33,965 nucleotides of DNA, from NCBI RefSeq assembly GCF_900110135.1, contig NZ_FOCO01000035.1, positions 1-33,965 on the forward strand. The letters run 5' to 3'. A program made the position numbers and the translations under genes. Below, piece by piece: positions 26,814 to 33,965 of the stretch. The notes under the pieces were generated by a model. The model did no database searches. It had not been told where the DNA came from and saw only the letters and a list, made by a program, of their open reading frames with translations. Source of the stretch: Pseudorhodobacter antarcticus. GTDB lineage: Bacteria > Pseudomonadota > Alphaproteobacteria > Rhodobacterales > Rhodobacteraceae. Every line of letters starts with the position of its first letter. Position 1 is the first letter of the stretch.

Positions 26814-28322
26814 TTAACGTGTGGGCAGCAATTCCGCCGGCATGTTTTGATAGGCCACCGGGCGCAAAAACCGCCGAATGGACAAGGTGCCAACGCTGGT
26901 CGCGCCAAAATTGGTACTGGCAGGGTAAGGGCCGCCATGCACTTGCGCGTCCACCACCTCCACCCCGGTGGGAAAACCGTTGACCAGCACGCGCCCAGCT
27001 TTGCGTTCCAAAACGGGGCGCAGGCGGCGGGCCGTGTCCAGATCATCCGCATCCATATGCAAGGTTGCGGTCAACTGCCCAAGTAAGCCTTTGGCCAGCG
27101 TCACCATCTCTGCCTCGGACGCCACGCGCACGATCAGGCCAAGCGGGCCAAAAACCTCCTCCGCCAGATCATGATTGGCGGCAAAAGCGCCCGCGCTTAC
27201 CTCAAACAAATTGGGCCGGGCTTCGCGCCCCGATGATTGCGCGGTCAACAAAGCTGTCACCCCACTGGCCGCGCCAAAGCGTGCCTCGCCCGCGTGATAG
27301 GCAGCGGCGATTCCCGGCGTCAGCATCACTTGCGGGGCCACCTTTTCCAGCGCAGCCTTGGCACTCGCGGCAAAAACATCGGCGTTTGGCCCATCAATCA
27401 CCACCGCAATGCCGGGATTGGTGCAAAACTGCCCGGCCCCCATCGTCAACGACCCGGCCCAGCCTGTGCCCAAGGCATCCGCCCGCGCGGCCATCGCATG
27501 TGGCAACAAGAACATTGGGTTCACAGACCCCAGTTCGCCAAAAAACGGAATCGGTTCCGGCCGCTGCGCGCACAAATCAAACAACGCACGCCCGCCTGCC
27601 AAACTGCCCGTAAACCCCACCGCCTTGATCAATGGGTGCTGCACCAAACTGGTGCCCACATCGCGCTTGCCACCTTGGATCAGGGAAAACACACCTTTGG
27701 GCATCCCTGTTTTTTCAATCGCGGCTTTCACCGCCTCGGCCACAATTTCAGCCGTGCCCGGATGCGCAGAATGGCCTTTGACCACCACAGGGCACCCCGC
27801 CGCCAACGCCGCAGCCGTATCGCCGCCCGCCGTGGAAAACGCCAAGGGGAAGTTTGACGCGCCAAACACCGCAACCGGACCAATCGGTTGTTGCATCATC
27901 ACAATTTCGGGGCGCGGCGCGGGTTGGCGGTCCGGCTGTGCGGCGTCCACCCGGTGATCCAAATAATCACCTTTCAAAATGTGTGCTGCAAACAGCCGCA
28001 ACTGCCCCACGGTGCGGCCCCGTTCACCTTGCAAGCGGCCAGCGGGCAGGCCCGTTTCGGCACAGCCCACTTCGGTAATCGCCGCGCCGCGCGCATCAAT
28101 CTCATCGGCAATCGCGTTCAAAAACGCAGCGCGATCAGCACGGCTGGTCGCACTATATGTCCAAAACGCATCCTCGGCCGCCAGCGCCGCGCGGTTCACC
28201 AAATCAACCGTGCCCACGCAATATTTATGCGCTGGCCCGGTGGCGGGTTCCGATGCGAAACGCTGGTCACTGCCAACCCATTCGCCTGCGATCAAATGCT
28301 GTCCATGCGGGGTGAATGTCAT
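26814..28322 (-). CDS. Alpha-ketoglutarate semialdehyde (2,5-dioxovalerate) dehydrogenase
   Basis: This NAD(P)-dependent aldehyde dehydrogenase probably oxidises alpha-ketoglutarate semialdehyde to alpha-ketoglutarate, the last pathway step. It has 503 residues. FGELGSVNPMFLLP holds the catalytic Glu, GAGQFCTNPG holds catalytic Cys300, and EEVFGPLGLIV lies near the C-terminus, with the variant blocks typical of this dehydrogenase group. ATG 28322 is preceded by AAGAAGG at 8-14 bases. An in-frame ATG at 28349 is less well placed. It follows the dapA-like gene, whose product it would consume, after a 104-base gap. Confidence 0.92.
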   Translation of the reverse strand: MTFTPHGQHLIAGEWVGSDQRFASEPATGPAHKYCVGTVDLVNRAALAAEDAFWTYSATSRADRAAFLNAIADEIDARGAAITEVGCAETGLPAGRLQGERGRTVGQLRLFAAHILKGDYLDHRVDAAQPDRQPAPRPEIVMMQQPIGPVAVFGASNFPLAFSTAGGDTAAALAAGCPVVVKGHSAHPGTAEIVAEAVKAAIEKTGMPKGVFSLIQGGKRDVGTSLVQHPLIKAVGFTGSLAGGRALFDLCAQRPEPIPFFGELGSVNPMFLLPHAMAARADALGTGWAGSLTMGAGQFCTNPGIAVVIDGPNADVFAASAKAALEKVAPQVMLTPGIAAAYHAGEARFGAASGVTALLTAQSSGREARPNLFEVSAGAFAANHDLAEEVFGPLGLIVRVASEAEMVTLAKGLLGQLTATLHMDADDLDTARRLRPVLERKAGRVLVNGFPTGVEVVDAQVHGGPYPASTNFGATSVGTLSIRRFLRPVAYQNMPAELLPTR

Positions 28323-28426
28323 AAAATGGCCCTTCTTGGTGATATTCATGCGTTTGGCAGTCGGCGCGCCCCTGCATACAACAGCAGGGCAGGGGCGCAA
28401 CCGGGTTTATCAGTATTGCGCGCCGC

Positions 28427-29377
28427 TTAAGCGACTGCGCCGGGCAGTTTGGTCCAATCCGCATACCATGCTTGGAACAGGGACAATTGTGTCTGCACAA
28501 ACCCTTTTTGGCTGTCAGACAACACATCGGCCTCGTTGAAATGCAGCGTGTATTCAGAGTCGCCCGTCAACACCAAAAGGTATTTATAGAACAAAACCAA
28601 ATCCACACCTTCATCGAATTTCGACAGCACGGCCAACGCGCCTTCTAATTCCTGCGCGCGCTGGCGGGCAATCGCATTGCCCTTGGCCGCCGCTTTGCAC
28701 AGCCGCACCATGTTCAACACCTCGACGGGTAGGACGTTGCCAATGCCGGTGATCGCCCCCGTGGCCCCACAGTTCACAAAACCGTGGAACACGGCCGTAT
28801 CCACCCCAACCATCAAGGTGACATTGTCATCCCGGCTGGTGATGTATTCCGCCGCATAAGACATTGGCGCAGGCCCGCCAAATTCCTTGAAACCAATCAG
28901 GTTTGGATGTTCGGCGCGCAATTCAAAAAACAGGTCGGCGCGGGTCATAAAGCCGTAATGCGGGCTGTTATAGATCACGGCAGACAGGTTTGGCGCGGCA
29001 GCCAAGATTGCCTTGAAATGCGCTTTTTGTGCCGGAATTGACGTGCTGCGCGACAACACGCGCGGGATCACCATCAACCCATGCGCGCCCACCTTTGCTG
29101 CATGGGCCGCATGCGCCACGGCACTGGCCGTGTTCACAGCCCCTGTGCCCACAATCACGCGCAGGCCCGCTTTCACCAAACGCTCCACCCCTTCCATCCG
29201 CTGTGCATCGGTCAACAGCGGCCAATCGCCCATCGACCCACAATACACCACCGACGCCATACCCGCCGCCACCAGTGCTTTTCCTTTCGCGACCAAAGCA
29301 TCGAAATCCGGGCTGCGGTCTGGCTTGCAAGGGGTCATCAAGGCGGGGATGGTGCCGGAAAAAATATCGCTGTTCAT
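28427..29377 (-). CDS. DapA-family pyrroline-4-hydroxy-2-carboxylate deaminase (probable)
   Basis: This 316-residue class I aldolase-fold protein has the Schiff-base lysine Lys164 in IGFKEFGG and the Tyr136 proton relay in YNSP. The canonical GTTGE loop is changed to CGSMGDW. In hydroxyproline operons this DapA subgroup deaminates and dehydrates pyrroline-4-hydroxy-2-carboxylate to alpha-ketoglutarate semialdehyde, and the next gene encodes the matching dehydrogenase. ATG 29377 has AGGAG at 8-12 bases, so the longer reading is rejected. Another keto-acid aldolase role cannot be ruled out from sequence alone. Confidence 0.86.
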   Translation of the reverse strand: MNSDIFSGTIPALMTPCKPDRSPDFDALVAKGKALVAAGMASVVYCGSMGDWPLLTDAQRMEGVERLVKAGLRVIVGTGAVNTASAVAHAAHAAKVGAHGLMVIPRVLSRSTSIPAQKAHFKAILAAAPNLSAVIYNSPHYGFMTRADLFFELRAEHPNLIGFKEFGGPAPMSYAAEYITSRDDNVTLMVGVDTAVFHGFVNCGATGAITGIGNVLPVEVLNMVRLCKAAAKGNAIARQRAQELEGALAVLSKFDEGVDLVLFYKYLLVLTGDSEYTLHFNEADVLSDSQKGFVQTQLSLFQAWYADWTKLPGAVA

Positions 29378-29401
29378 AAGATGCTCCTGTGATCGGGTGG
29401 C

Positions 29402-29418
29402 GCGGTGTGAAACACCGC
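29402..29418. repeat. Hairpin in the leader of the dapA-like gene
   Basis: GCGGTGT-GAA-ACACCGC is a perfect 7-base inverted repeat with a 3-base loop. It lies 25-41 bases upstream of the start codon and could be a leader hairpin or a second operator. Confidence 0.5.
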
Positions 29419-29438
29419 TGTGGGAATGGATTTCGGGA

Positions 29439-29467
29439 ATGTTAAATCGTTGTATACTATTTGTCGA
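29439..29467 (-). promoter_or_regulatory. Likely promoter of the dapA-like gene, with embedded TGTATACT box
   Basis: On the minus strand TCGACA (29462-29467, 5/6 to the -35) and TAACAT (29439-29444, 4/6 to the -10) are 17 bases apart. The box at 29451-29458 lies in the spacer, the usual place for a repressor site. Confidence 0.5.
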
Positions 29468-29562
29468 CATAAATCGAATGATCAATCGCTCACACCCAAA
29501 GAATACTCCGCTGCAATGAAGAAACTGACCAAAAATAATGCAATAAAATCAATTCAAAAGGG

Positions 29563-29919
29563 TCAAACCAACGTAGGAGGGAACTTATCAATATTGATAA
29601 AGAAGCAGCCCCAACAAAGACGCGATAAGCTAGCCCCATCATTTTTTGCTAGAGAACATCCTCCAGCCGCACACATTACGCCGTGATGTCTGCACAAACC
29701 GTCGCCGTGTCCGGCTTCCTGTGGGCGTGTAAGTGTCGTCGCCAGCTGATGTGCGGTCTGCGAGCGGTCTTCAAAGCTGGTCCGTCCCCGCCAACGATAA
29801 ATGGTGTCGAGCGTGACACTATAGCGCGCGGCAAGCACCGAAGCCGGTTCATCACTGGCCGCGATTTTAGCCCTGATCGCAGGCGTCATCGTCGCATTCT
29901 TGTGTAGAGATAACATCAT
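29563..29919 (-). pseudogene. IS481-type transposase remnant (N-terminal, internally deleted)
   Basis: The first 65 residues match an IS481/IS3-type N-terminal helix-turn-helix: LHKNATMTPAIRAKIAAS, VLAARYSVTLDTIYRWRGR, FEDRSQTAHQL. After about residue 68 the sequence jumps to GLCRHHGV, which looks like the later RCLRRHGV block, so the middle appears deleted. The reading then runs into unrelated residues and stops at 29563. No DDE integrase core is present, so it cannot transpose. Confidence 0.65.
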
Positions 29920-30050
29920 CGCGCGGCCCCACCAGTTGCGCGAGCTTCCAGCTCCGCGATCAGCTCGCGCAGCGTAGCCCGCGCGATGAAGAGTGGCAGA
30001 CGCTGTTCGTCAATGCGAACGTCCAGGATGGGACAAGTAACAAGGTTCAC
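29916..30050 (-). CDS. Small ORF, unknown, overlapping the IS481 remnant start
   Basis: A GTG-started reading of 44 residues (CPILDVRIDEQRLPLF, then IARATLRELIAELEARATGG) ends in a TGA that overlaps the ATG of the IS481 remnant. The helix-rich, charged composition is protein-like. The open frame extends a little upstream without an ATG, so it may be the tail of a lost gene. I do not recognise it. Confidence 0.3.
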   Translation of the reverse strand: MNLVTCPILDVRIDEQRLPLFIARATLRELIAELEARATGGAAR

Positions 30051-30154
30051 GGAGCGGGTAGCAATAACGTGCGATTCAAATAAACATAAATCTTTCTACC
30101 ATAAGGGCTAAATCAGCCCTTCCGGCGACAGATTGAACGCGTGGGGGTTTGGGG

Positions 30155-30786
30155 ATGAACACATTGAAAAAAAGGGCACTCTGCGGAGTTTTTTTTGTAC
30201 TGGCATTTGCCTTCTGTCCACATCGCACGCCAATGCGCAACACTCCGGTCCGGCGGCTGCCGTGGCGGCGGGGACAGGGCACACCGTGCTGGTCATCTTT
30301 GATTACTCCGATCCAGCAGTGATGACGGGCCTGCACGATTCCCTGTCTGGTGTCGCAGGCAAAGTGCGGGTTGGTATCAGCGCTTATCTGTCCGAAATGC
30401 CCGAAGATCTTGCGCTGCGCCCTCAAGTCCTCGACATGTTCGATGTCGCCGGTTTCACCACTTGCCCCATTTGGGGCACTGACAACCATGAAGATGCGCC
30501 AATTGATGTTTACGAGGCGCGGAACGCAACCTTGCGCGGTGCATTTGATGTGGCAAAAACCGCCGCGTTAATCGTGGATAACGGCCCCGTCACAACAGCG
30601 GGTCAAGAATGGGGCCAAGAATATCTGCTTCCGGGTGTGGGCATCTCTGATGATCGGCTTTTCGTGATCCAAAAAGATACCGCAATCGAGATTCGCGACG
30701 GCCAATCCTTTTCGGCAATTGACCTGCTTATTGATTCCGAAGTGTTCGATATTTCCGTGTGGGACTGCATGAAGGGACGGCCATAA
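30155..30786 (+). pseudogene. Secreted protein of unknown function, frame broken at a run of eight T
   Basis: ATG 30155 opens a clear signal peptide (MNTLKKRALCGVFF), but its frame soon fails. The following frame (-1) gives the rest: CTGICLLSTSHANA, a cleavage site, and then about 180 mature residues to 30786. The two frames join at T8 (30189-30196). One more T there, or -1 slippage, would give a 210-residue secreted protein. The mature part begins HTVLVIFDYSDPAVM and ends DISVWDCMKGRP; it has two cysteines and no motif I recognise. A TTG start at 30133 keeps a single frame but loses the positive signal-peptide start. It may be decayed, phase-variable, slippage-expressed or a sequencing error. 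Confidence 0.55.
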
Positions 30787-31035
30787 ATGCGTATGGTAAC
30801 ATCTACGGCAAGTCTGGATTTCGGCAACTCTCAAAATGGTGTGGATAGCTTCGTTTTCAACCTTGGAGCGGCGACCTTAATCAAGTATATTCAGGTGGTT
30901 AGAGTGTGTTTGTTGGTTTTCACGCGGCTGTGCAACTTTCCTGCATTTTCTAGGGGGTATCGGATGCTTCTTCATCCTCGATCTTGTCGAAATAGCGGGC
31001 AACACAGTTGGTATCGAAATGGGGTTTGGCACATT
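30787..31035. other. 249 bases without a supported gene
   Basis: The plus-strand reading here lacks protein character. On the minus strand a short tail-like reading (FDTNCVARYFDKIEDEE, about 30962-31030) ends in TAG and might be the last residues of a vanished gene or transposase. Nothing else was seen. Confidence 0.3.
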
Positions 31036-31643
31036 ATGCACCGCATTGGGGGGCTAACTGCCGTTTTGGCGCTGTGTGCGGCACCCGCACTGGCACAACA
31101 AGCCACCGCCGAAGGTACCGTGGCAGACATCGTAAGCGCCATGTCCGCCACCGCAACACAGCCCCAACCCACCCGCGCGGCCATGTTGGACGCCAGCTTT
31201 AAAAACTACTGGCAATAGATACCATCATGGCGCGGGTCTTTGGGGCCAGCGCGGGGGCAATGACCGCCAGCCAGCGCGGCAGATATGCCACCGGATTGCG
31301 CCAGATCATGGCCCATAAATTGGCCGATGCGACCGCAGCCGTACCTCAATCCACCATCGCAATTGCTGGGCGCGGCCGCAGTTTCTCTGGGGGTCAAACC
31401 GCGATGCCTATCGTCGCCGTGAACACGCGCTTGCCCTCCAGCCTCACCAAAGGTGCTATCATTTTGACGCAAGGCGCAGACGGTCTGTTTCGTGTGGTTG
31501 ATATAAAATTTGGCGGCGCCTCACTCGTTGCGGCTGAAAAAGACACCCTGACCGGGATAATACCAGCGGCAGGGGGTGATATGGAATTGGTCGTTGATGT
31601 CACCAAAGGAACCGCGCGCGATATCGGCATCCTCGGCAACTGA
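31036..31643 (+). pseudogene. MlaC-like periplasmic lipid-binding protein gene, frameshifted
   Basis: ATG 31036 gives a signal peptide (MHRIGGLTAVLALCAAPALA) and reads to a TAG at 31216-31218. The next frame then carries on without loss from IDTIMARVFGASAG to the stop at 31643. Joined, the product has about 200 residues, the usual MlaC length. Blocks such as TASQRGRYATGLRQIMAHKL and LFRVVDIKFGGASLVAA resemble MlaC, which shuttles phospholipid in the periplasm. Assignment is by general pattern only. The break near 31210 makes it a likely pseudogene. Confidence 0.5.
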
Positions 31644-31708
31644 TCGGCCACCCAAAACACCTCGCAGCACAGCGGCTTGCCCCAGCGGCACGACTATAGG
31701 ACAAAAAG

Positions 31709-32168
31709 ATGAAAAAATTTGGCTTTGCAACAGCCCTCTCTCCTATGAGCCACCACGCCGCTTTGTGCCCAAGACAGGTTTGCCTTTGCCCCGCTGGCCC
31801 CCGATACCCGCACCGCACCGCCGCGCCCCTACCCCTACATGATCCGCGATGTAGCCCCCGGCAGCAGCGCTGAAAATGCCCAAAACGTTTTCACCCAACA
31901 CCTAGGCTAAGCGCTTGTGCCCGAAGTGATGGACCTGCGCGTCACCGCAGCCGACGGTCGCTCCGTCGCGTTTTCGTTTGACCAAAGACTGATCGTCGCG
32001 AACGCGGTGCAGATGCGCATCGCCAAACAACCCATCGACACACTGGTCGTCACCTTGGCGACAGGTGTGCTGGACGGTTCCGTGATCGCCGTGGGGCGAA
32101 CGATGGTTAAATCAAACGCCAAATTGCCCGAAACGGCTGCACTGTGCGCACAAATCGAAGGGGAATAG
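31709..32168 (+). pseudogene. Secreted protein of unknown function, frameshift plus internal stop
   Basis: AGGACA lies before ATG 31709, which opens a signal-peptide-like start (MKKFGFATALS). Near 31740-31750 the frame must shift by one to continue as TTPLCAQDRFAFAPLAPDT. That frame meets a TAA at 31908-31910 and goes on in the same frame from ALVPEVMDLRVTAADG to 32168. The last 83 residues alone form an open reading frame with no start-site support. Together these would give about 153 residues, secreted; I recognise no family. Two lesions suggest a dead gene. Confidence 0.5.
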
Positions 32169-32229
32169 CTATAAGGCATCACAAGCAGCGGGGTGCGGAT
32201 GAAAAGTTGAACCATCTTGAAGACAGTTC

Positions 32230-32286
32230 ATGTATAGCTACGAAGAACGGATGCGCGCGGTTACGCATTACATCAAGTTTGGTAAC
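32230..32286 (+). pseudogene. IS3-type OrfA fragment (start only)
   Basis: MYSYEERMRAVTHYIKFG matches the opening of an IS3-family OrfA helix-turn-helix (typically MYSYEDRIRAVELYIKLG). Homology stops after about 18 residues, where unrelated sequence begins. Confidence 0.6.
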
Positions 32287-32317
32287 GCATGCGACGGGCC
32301 ACCACCCGTGAGTTGGG

Positions 32318-32452
32318 GTCTTCACCATCGGCAGTCTGCCCGCCCCGCTGCCGCGGATCGAAGCAGTGATCGAGCCTGACAACCGCATGCCCGAGGTCAT
32401 CGAAGGGTTTACACTCCAGGACGGGATCAAACAACTTAGCCAAGCCGCCTGA
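32318..32452 (+). pseudogene. Possible IS66 transposase fragment
   Basis: A reading without a start includes GSLPAPLPRIEAVIEPD, which resembles the LPAHLPRVE-type block of IS66 TnpC. It continues MPEVIEGFTLQDGIKQL and stops at 32452. The remainder is not recognised. This is a weak call. Confidence 0.35.
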
Positions 32453-32714
32453 TCACGCCGTGACCACGTTTGAACATAGCTCTTTATAAAAATTGTTAAA
32501 TCTGGTCTTATTACATAATAAAACTTATGCGTTTACAAAACAATGCGTGGGCGCTAGGCGATAATGCCCCCTTTTTTAAAGCTTAAGGATTATTATTTGG
32601 CTCTGACAAATGGAAATCATCAAACAACGTGTGGCGCGTAAATAGGTGGGATTGCCAACACAGACATAGGTCCGAAGTAGACATCAGAGAGTGAGCCTGC
32701 CAACCCGACCACTA
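32453..32714. other. AT-rich stretch without a gene
   Basis: These 262 bases are clearly AT-rich (for example 32480-32530) and hold no credible reading frame. A T-run at 32572-32577 follows a poor stem, too weak to call a terminator. The stretch ends where the virB4 fragment abruptly breaks off, so it may be a deletion or insertion junction. Confidence 0.4.
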
Positions 32715-32822
32715 ATAGGGCAACATGGATGAGAGCCGCTTCTCGCCCTCGACCCATGCCGGCAGTGCCGTCAGCGGATCGAGCCTGTCCTCCGCGTCAT
32801 CGGCAATTCCATCACGGGGCAT
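32715..32822 (-). pseudogene. virB4: VirB4 (conjugation ATPase) N-terminal fragment
   Basis: Thirty-six residues from MPRDGIADDAEDRLDP to EKRLSSMLPY match the opening of VirB4, the ATPase that energises type IV secretion. Homology ends at LPY and a TAG follows at once, so over 95% of the gene is gone. It lies in the same frame as the end of virB3. Confidence 0.6.
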
Positions 32823-33089
32823 AGCTGTCGCTCCCGAAAGCTTACGGTTCGCCGTGGGCGGGGTTTCCTGCATGGTGGTCACCAGCACATCGAGGAAGTT
32901 TGGGTCTCAGTCCTCAGCTTTCCAAAGCGCGGGCCAGGTCAGCCCCGCGCCAACGGCCACCACCCAGCTCTGCACCCAGAGGAACAGCAGCGTTGAGCCG
33001 AAAAGCCAGACCAAGGCAGACTTGATCGACAGGCCCATCAGCTTGGCTGGCCTGAGAAGGCCGATGAACACGCGGGACTGGTCGGACAT
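32823..33089 (-). pseudogene. virB3: VirB3-like inner-membrane protein with internal stop
   Basis: ATG 33089 with AGGAGG upstream opens MSDQSRVFIGLLRPAKLMGL, a VirB3 start, followed by two membrane stretches (SALVWLFGSTLLFLWVQ, VVAVGAGLTWPALW). A TGA at 32907-32909 interrupts the frame, which continues in phase as DPNFLDVLVTTMQETPPTAN. A CGA-to-TGA change explains it. VirB3 belongs to the pilus-assembly part of the secretion channel. Without that stop, the frame would run directly into the virB4 fragment. Confidence 0.65.
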
Positions 33090-33113
33090 GGCAAGACCTC
33101 CTGGAACTCCGGC

Positions 33114-33404
33114 TCAGGTCGTCCAGATGGCGGCGACGATGGTGGGCGCCGCAGCGATGCCCGCGATTGCGACCACGACCCAGAGCGCTTGGCGGAAATC
33201 GAGGATGCCAAAGAGCCAGGAGAGAAACACGCCTATCAGCGCCAGTGTGCTGATCACGATGCCCAAGGGACCGGTGATCGCATCGACGATGCCTTGGAGC
33301 AGGGTTTGCACAGGTGAAAGGTCGATGCTCTGCGCAAGGGCAGGCCCTGCAATCACGAAAATCACCATTGCGCCAAGTGCTGCAAAAATAGTTTTAGACG
33401 TCAC
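33114..33404 (-). CDS. virB2: VirB2/TrbC-family pilin
   Basis: This 96-residue pilin precursor of a type IV secretion (conjugation) system is probably the only intact gene of the remnant. It has a signal sequence (MTSKTIFAALGAMVIFVIAG, cleavage after ALA) and two hydrophobic helices (GIVISTLALIGVFLSWLFG and WVVVAIAGIAAAPTIVAAI). The start is GTG, overlapping the original virB1-like stop (GTGA), with GAGGAGG about 11 bases upstream. With the channel genes broken it is unlikely to assemble a pilus. Confidence 0.85.
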   Translation of the reverse strand: MTSKTIFAALGAMVIFVIAGPALAQSIDLSPVQTLLQGIVDAITGPLGIVISTLALIGVFLSWLFGILDFRQALWVVVAIAGIAAAPTIVAAIWTT

Positions 33405-33867
33405 GACAGGCCTCCTCTAAGCCGCTGGAACACGGCTGTCACACGGGCCACATGACCTTGGGTTTATCTGAAAGGGGGAATGCCGCCGTGGCGGGTGATC
33501 GCCTCAGGCCCAACGTTGTAAGCAGCAAGTGCCAATGATCCGTCACCAAACTGGTCAAGCATCATCAAAAGGTAACGGGCCGAGCCGTCGAGGTTCTGAG
33601 CCATGTCATGCGGGTCGACGCCAGGGTCGCGCGCGGTGTCAGGCATGAGTTGGTCGAGCCCGATGGCCCCGACGGGGCTTTGTGCGCTTGGGTTATAGGC
33701 GCTCTCGACCTCGATGTTGGCGCGGTAGAGCAGCGTCCAGTCGGTCACCGACAGACCCGCGCGGCGCAAGCCGCTGTGGCCTGCATAGCGCAGGGCGATC
33801 GTTTCGATGGCTTGGAGAATTTCCGGAGAGGCGCGAACGGCGTGCGAGGCAATAATGGCGGCCTCGG
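33401..33867 (-). pseudogene. VirB1-like lytic transglycosylase, cut by IS6 and by a nonsense codon
   Basis: The SLT domain that opens peptidoglycan for the secretion channel is visible: IEVESAYNPSAQSPVGAIGL with its catalytic Glu, LMPDTARD, and ALAAYNVGPEAITRHGG. The 5' end, including any signal peptide, is replaced by the IS6 left end at 33868. At 33464-33466 a TAA interrupts PPFR-TQGHVARV. The same frame then runs on to a TGA at 33401-33403 that overlaps the virB2 GTG, showing the original end. The usual GLGQL is GLDQL here. All signs point to a dead gene. Confidence 0.75.
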
Positions 33868-33965
33868 GGCACTGTCGCAACCTTTAAGGTTCCCGCTGAA
33901 GCAGAGATATGGCAACGTTCTCTGATGGTTACAGTTTCATATTTTTGAGGGCCCTCGGCATGAAT
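33868..33965 (+). mobile_element. Left end of a second IS6-family element (cut by window edge)
   Basis: GGCACTGTCGCAAC at 33868-33881 is very close to the IS26-type tip GGCACTGTTGCAAA. It starts exactly where the transglycosylase homology stops. The transposase start would be near ATG 33910 or ATG 33960, with the gene beyond the window. It has the same orientation as the copy at the other end. Confidence 0.7.

Larger units (their letters stand above)
29378..29562. other. Upstream region of the hydroxyproline cluster without a gene
   Basis: Apart from the promoter, box and hairpin listed separately, this AT-richer stretch holds no credible coding sequence. No regulator gene precedes the cluster; IS481 debris begins at about 29563. 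Confidence 0.5.

Noticed and set aside
32545-32580. A rho-independent terminator ending in six T
   Set aside because: The only stem before the T-run has three to four base pairs with a long loop, too weak to call.
32725-33420. A 231-codon plus-strand frame over the virB2-virB3 region
   Set aside because: Ser/Ala/Pro-rich low-complexity product without a motif; the minus strand shows ordered type IV secretion genes with ribosome-binding sites.

Overview
The window looks like an accessory region of a marine-type alphaproteobacterium, probably Rhodobacteraceae (roseobacter group). The reasons are GC-rich genes with C-rich third positions, the hydroxyproline gene set typical of that group, IS6 and IS481 transposase fragments, and a TrbC/VirB2-type conjugation remnant. 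No rRNA, tRNA, replication or CRISPR locus was seen, so whether this is chromosome or plasmid cannot be decided here.

Layout. (1) 1-350: the 3' end of an IS6-family element. (2) 406-15297: a surface-polysaccharide (group 2/ABC-type capsule) locus. It holds a 1936-residue multidomain glycosyltransferase, manC, iolB, kpsM, kpsE, kpsT, a sulfotransferase, a GT4 glycosyltransferase and glmM. Precursor supply (GDP-mannose, glucosamine-1-phosphate), glycosyl transfer, possible sulfation and ABC export sit side by side. (3) 15404-18814: an EmrAB-type efflux pump, divergent from a TetR regulator with two matching inverted repeats between them. (4) 18811-29377: a ten-gene hydroxyproline uptake and catabolism cluster, all on the minus strand. 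It has a polar amino acid ABC transporter, 4-hydroxyproline epimerase, an FAD D-hydroxyproline dehydrogenase, a DapA-family deaminase and a ketoglutarate semialdehyde dehydrogenase. It also has an aconitase X (cis-3-hydroxyproline dehydratase family) and an unusual Ser/Thr proline-racemase paralogue. (5) 29563-32452: a decayed zone with IS481, IS3-like and IS66-like fragments and three secreted-protein genes that each appear broken. (6) 32715-33867: a degenerate type IV secretion (conjugation) remnant in the order virB1-like, virB2, virB3, virB4 fragment, cut by the left end of a second IS6-family element at 33868.

The capsule genes read as two divergent blocks. The hydroxyproline genes read as two transcription units: dapA-like plus aldehyde dehydrogenase, then the transporter plus the isomer-specific enzymes. 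Both have a TGTATACT box upstream, and in the first unit it lies between plausible -35 and -10 elements. No regulator for them is visible here. The most unusual items are the galectin-like domain inside the giant glycosyltransferase, iolB embedded in the capsule operon, the Ser/Thr racemase-family enzyme, and the secreted-protein gene whose signal peptide and mature part are joined only across a run of eight T.
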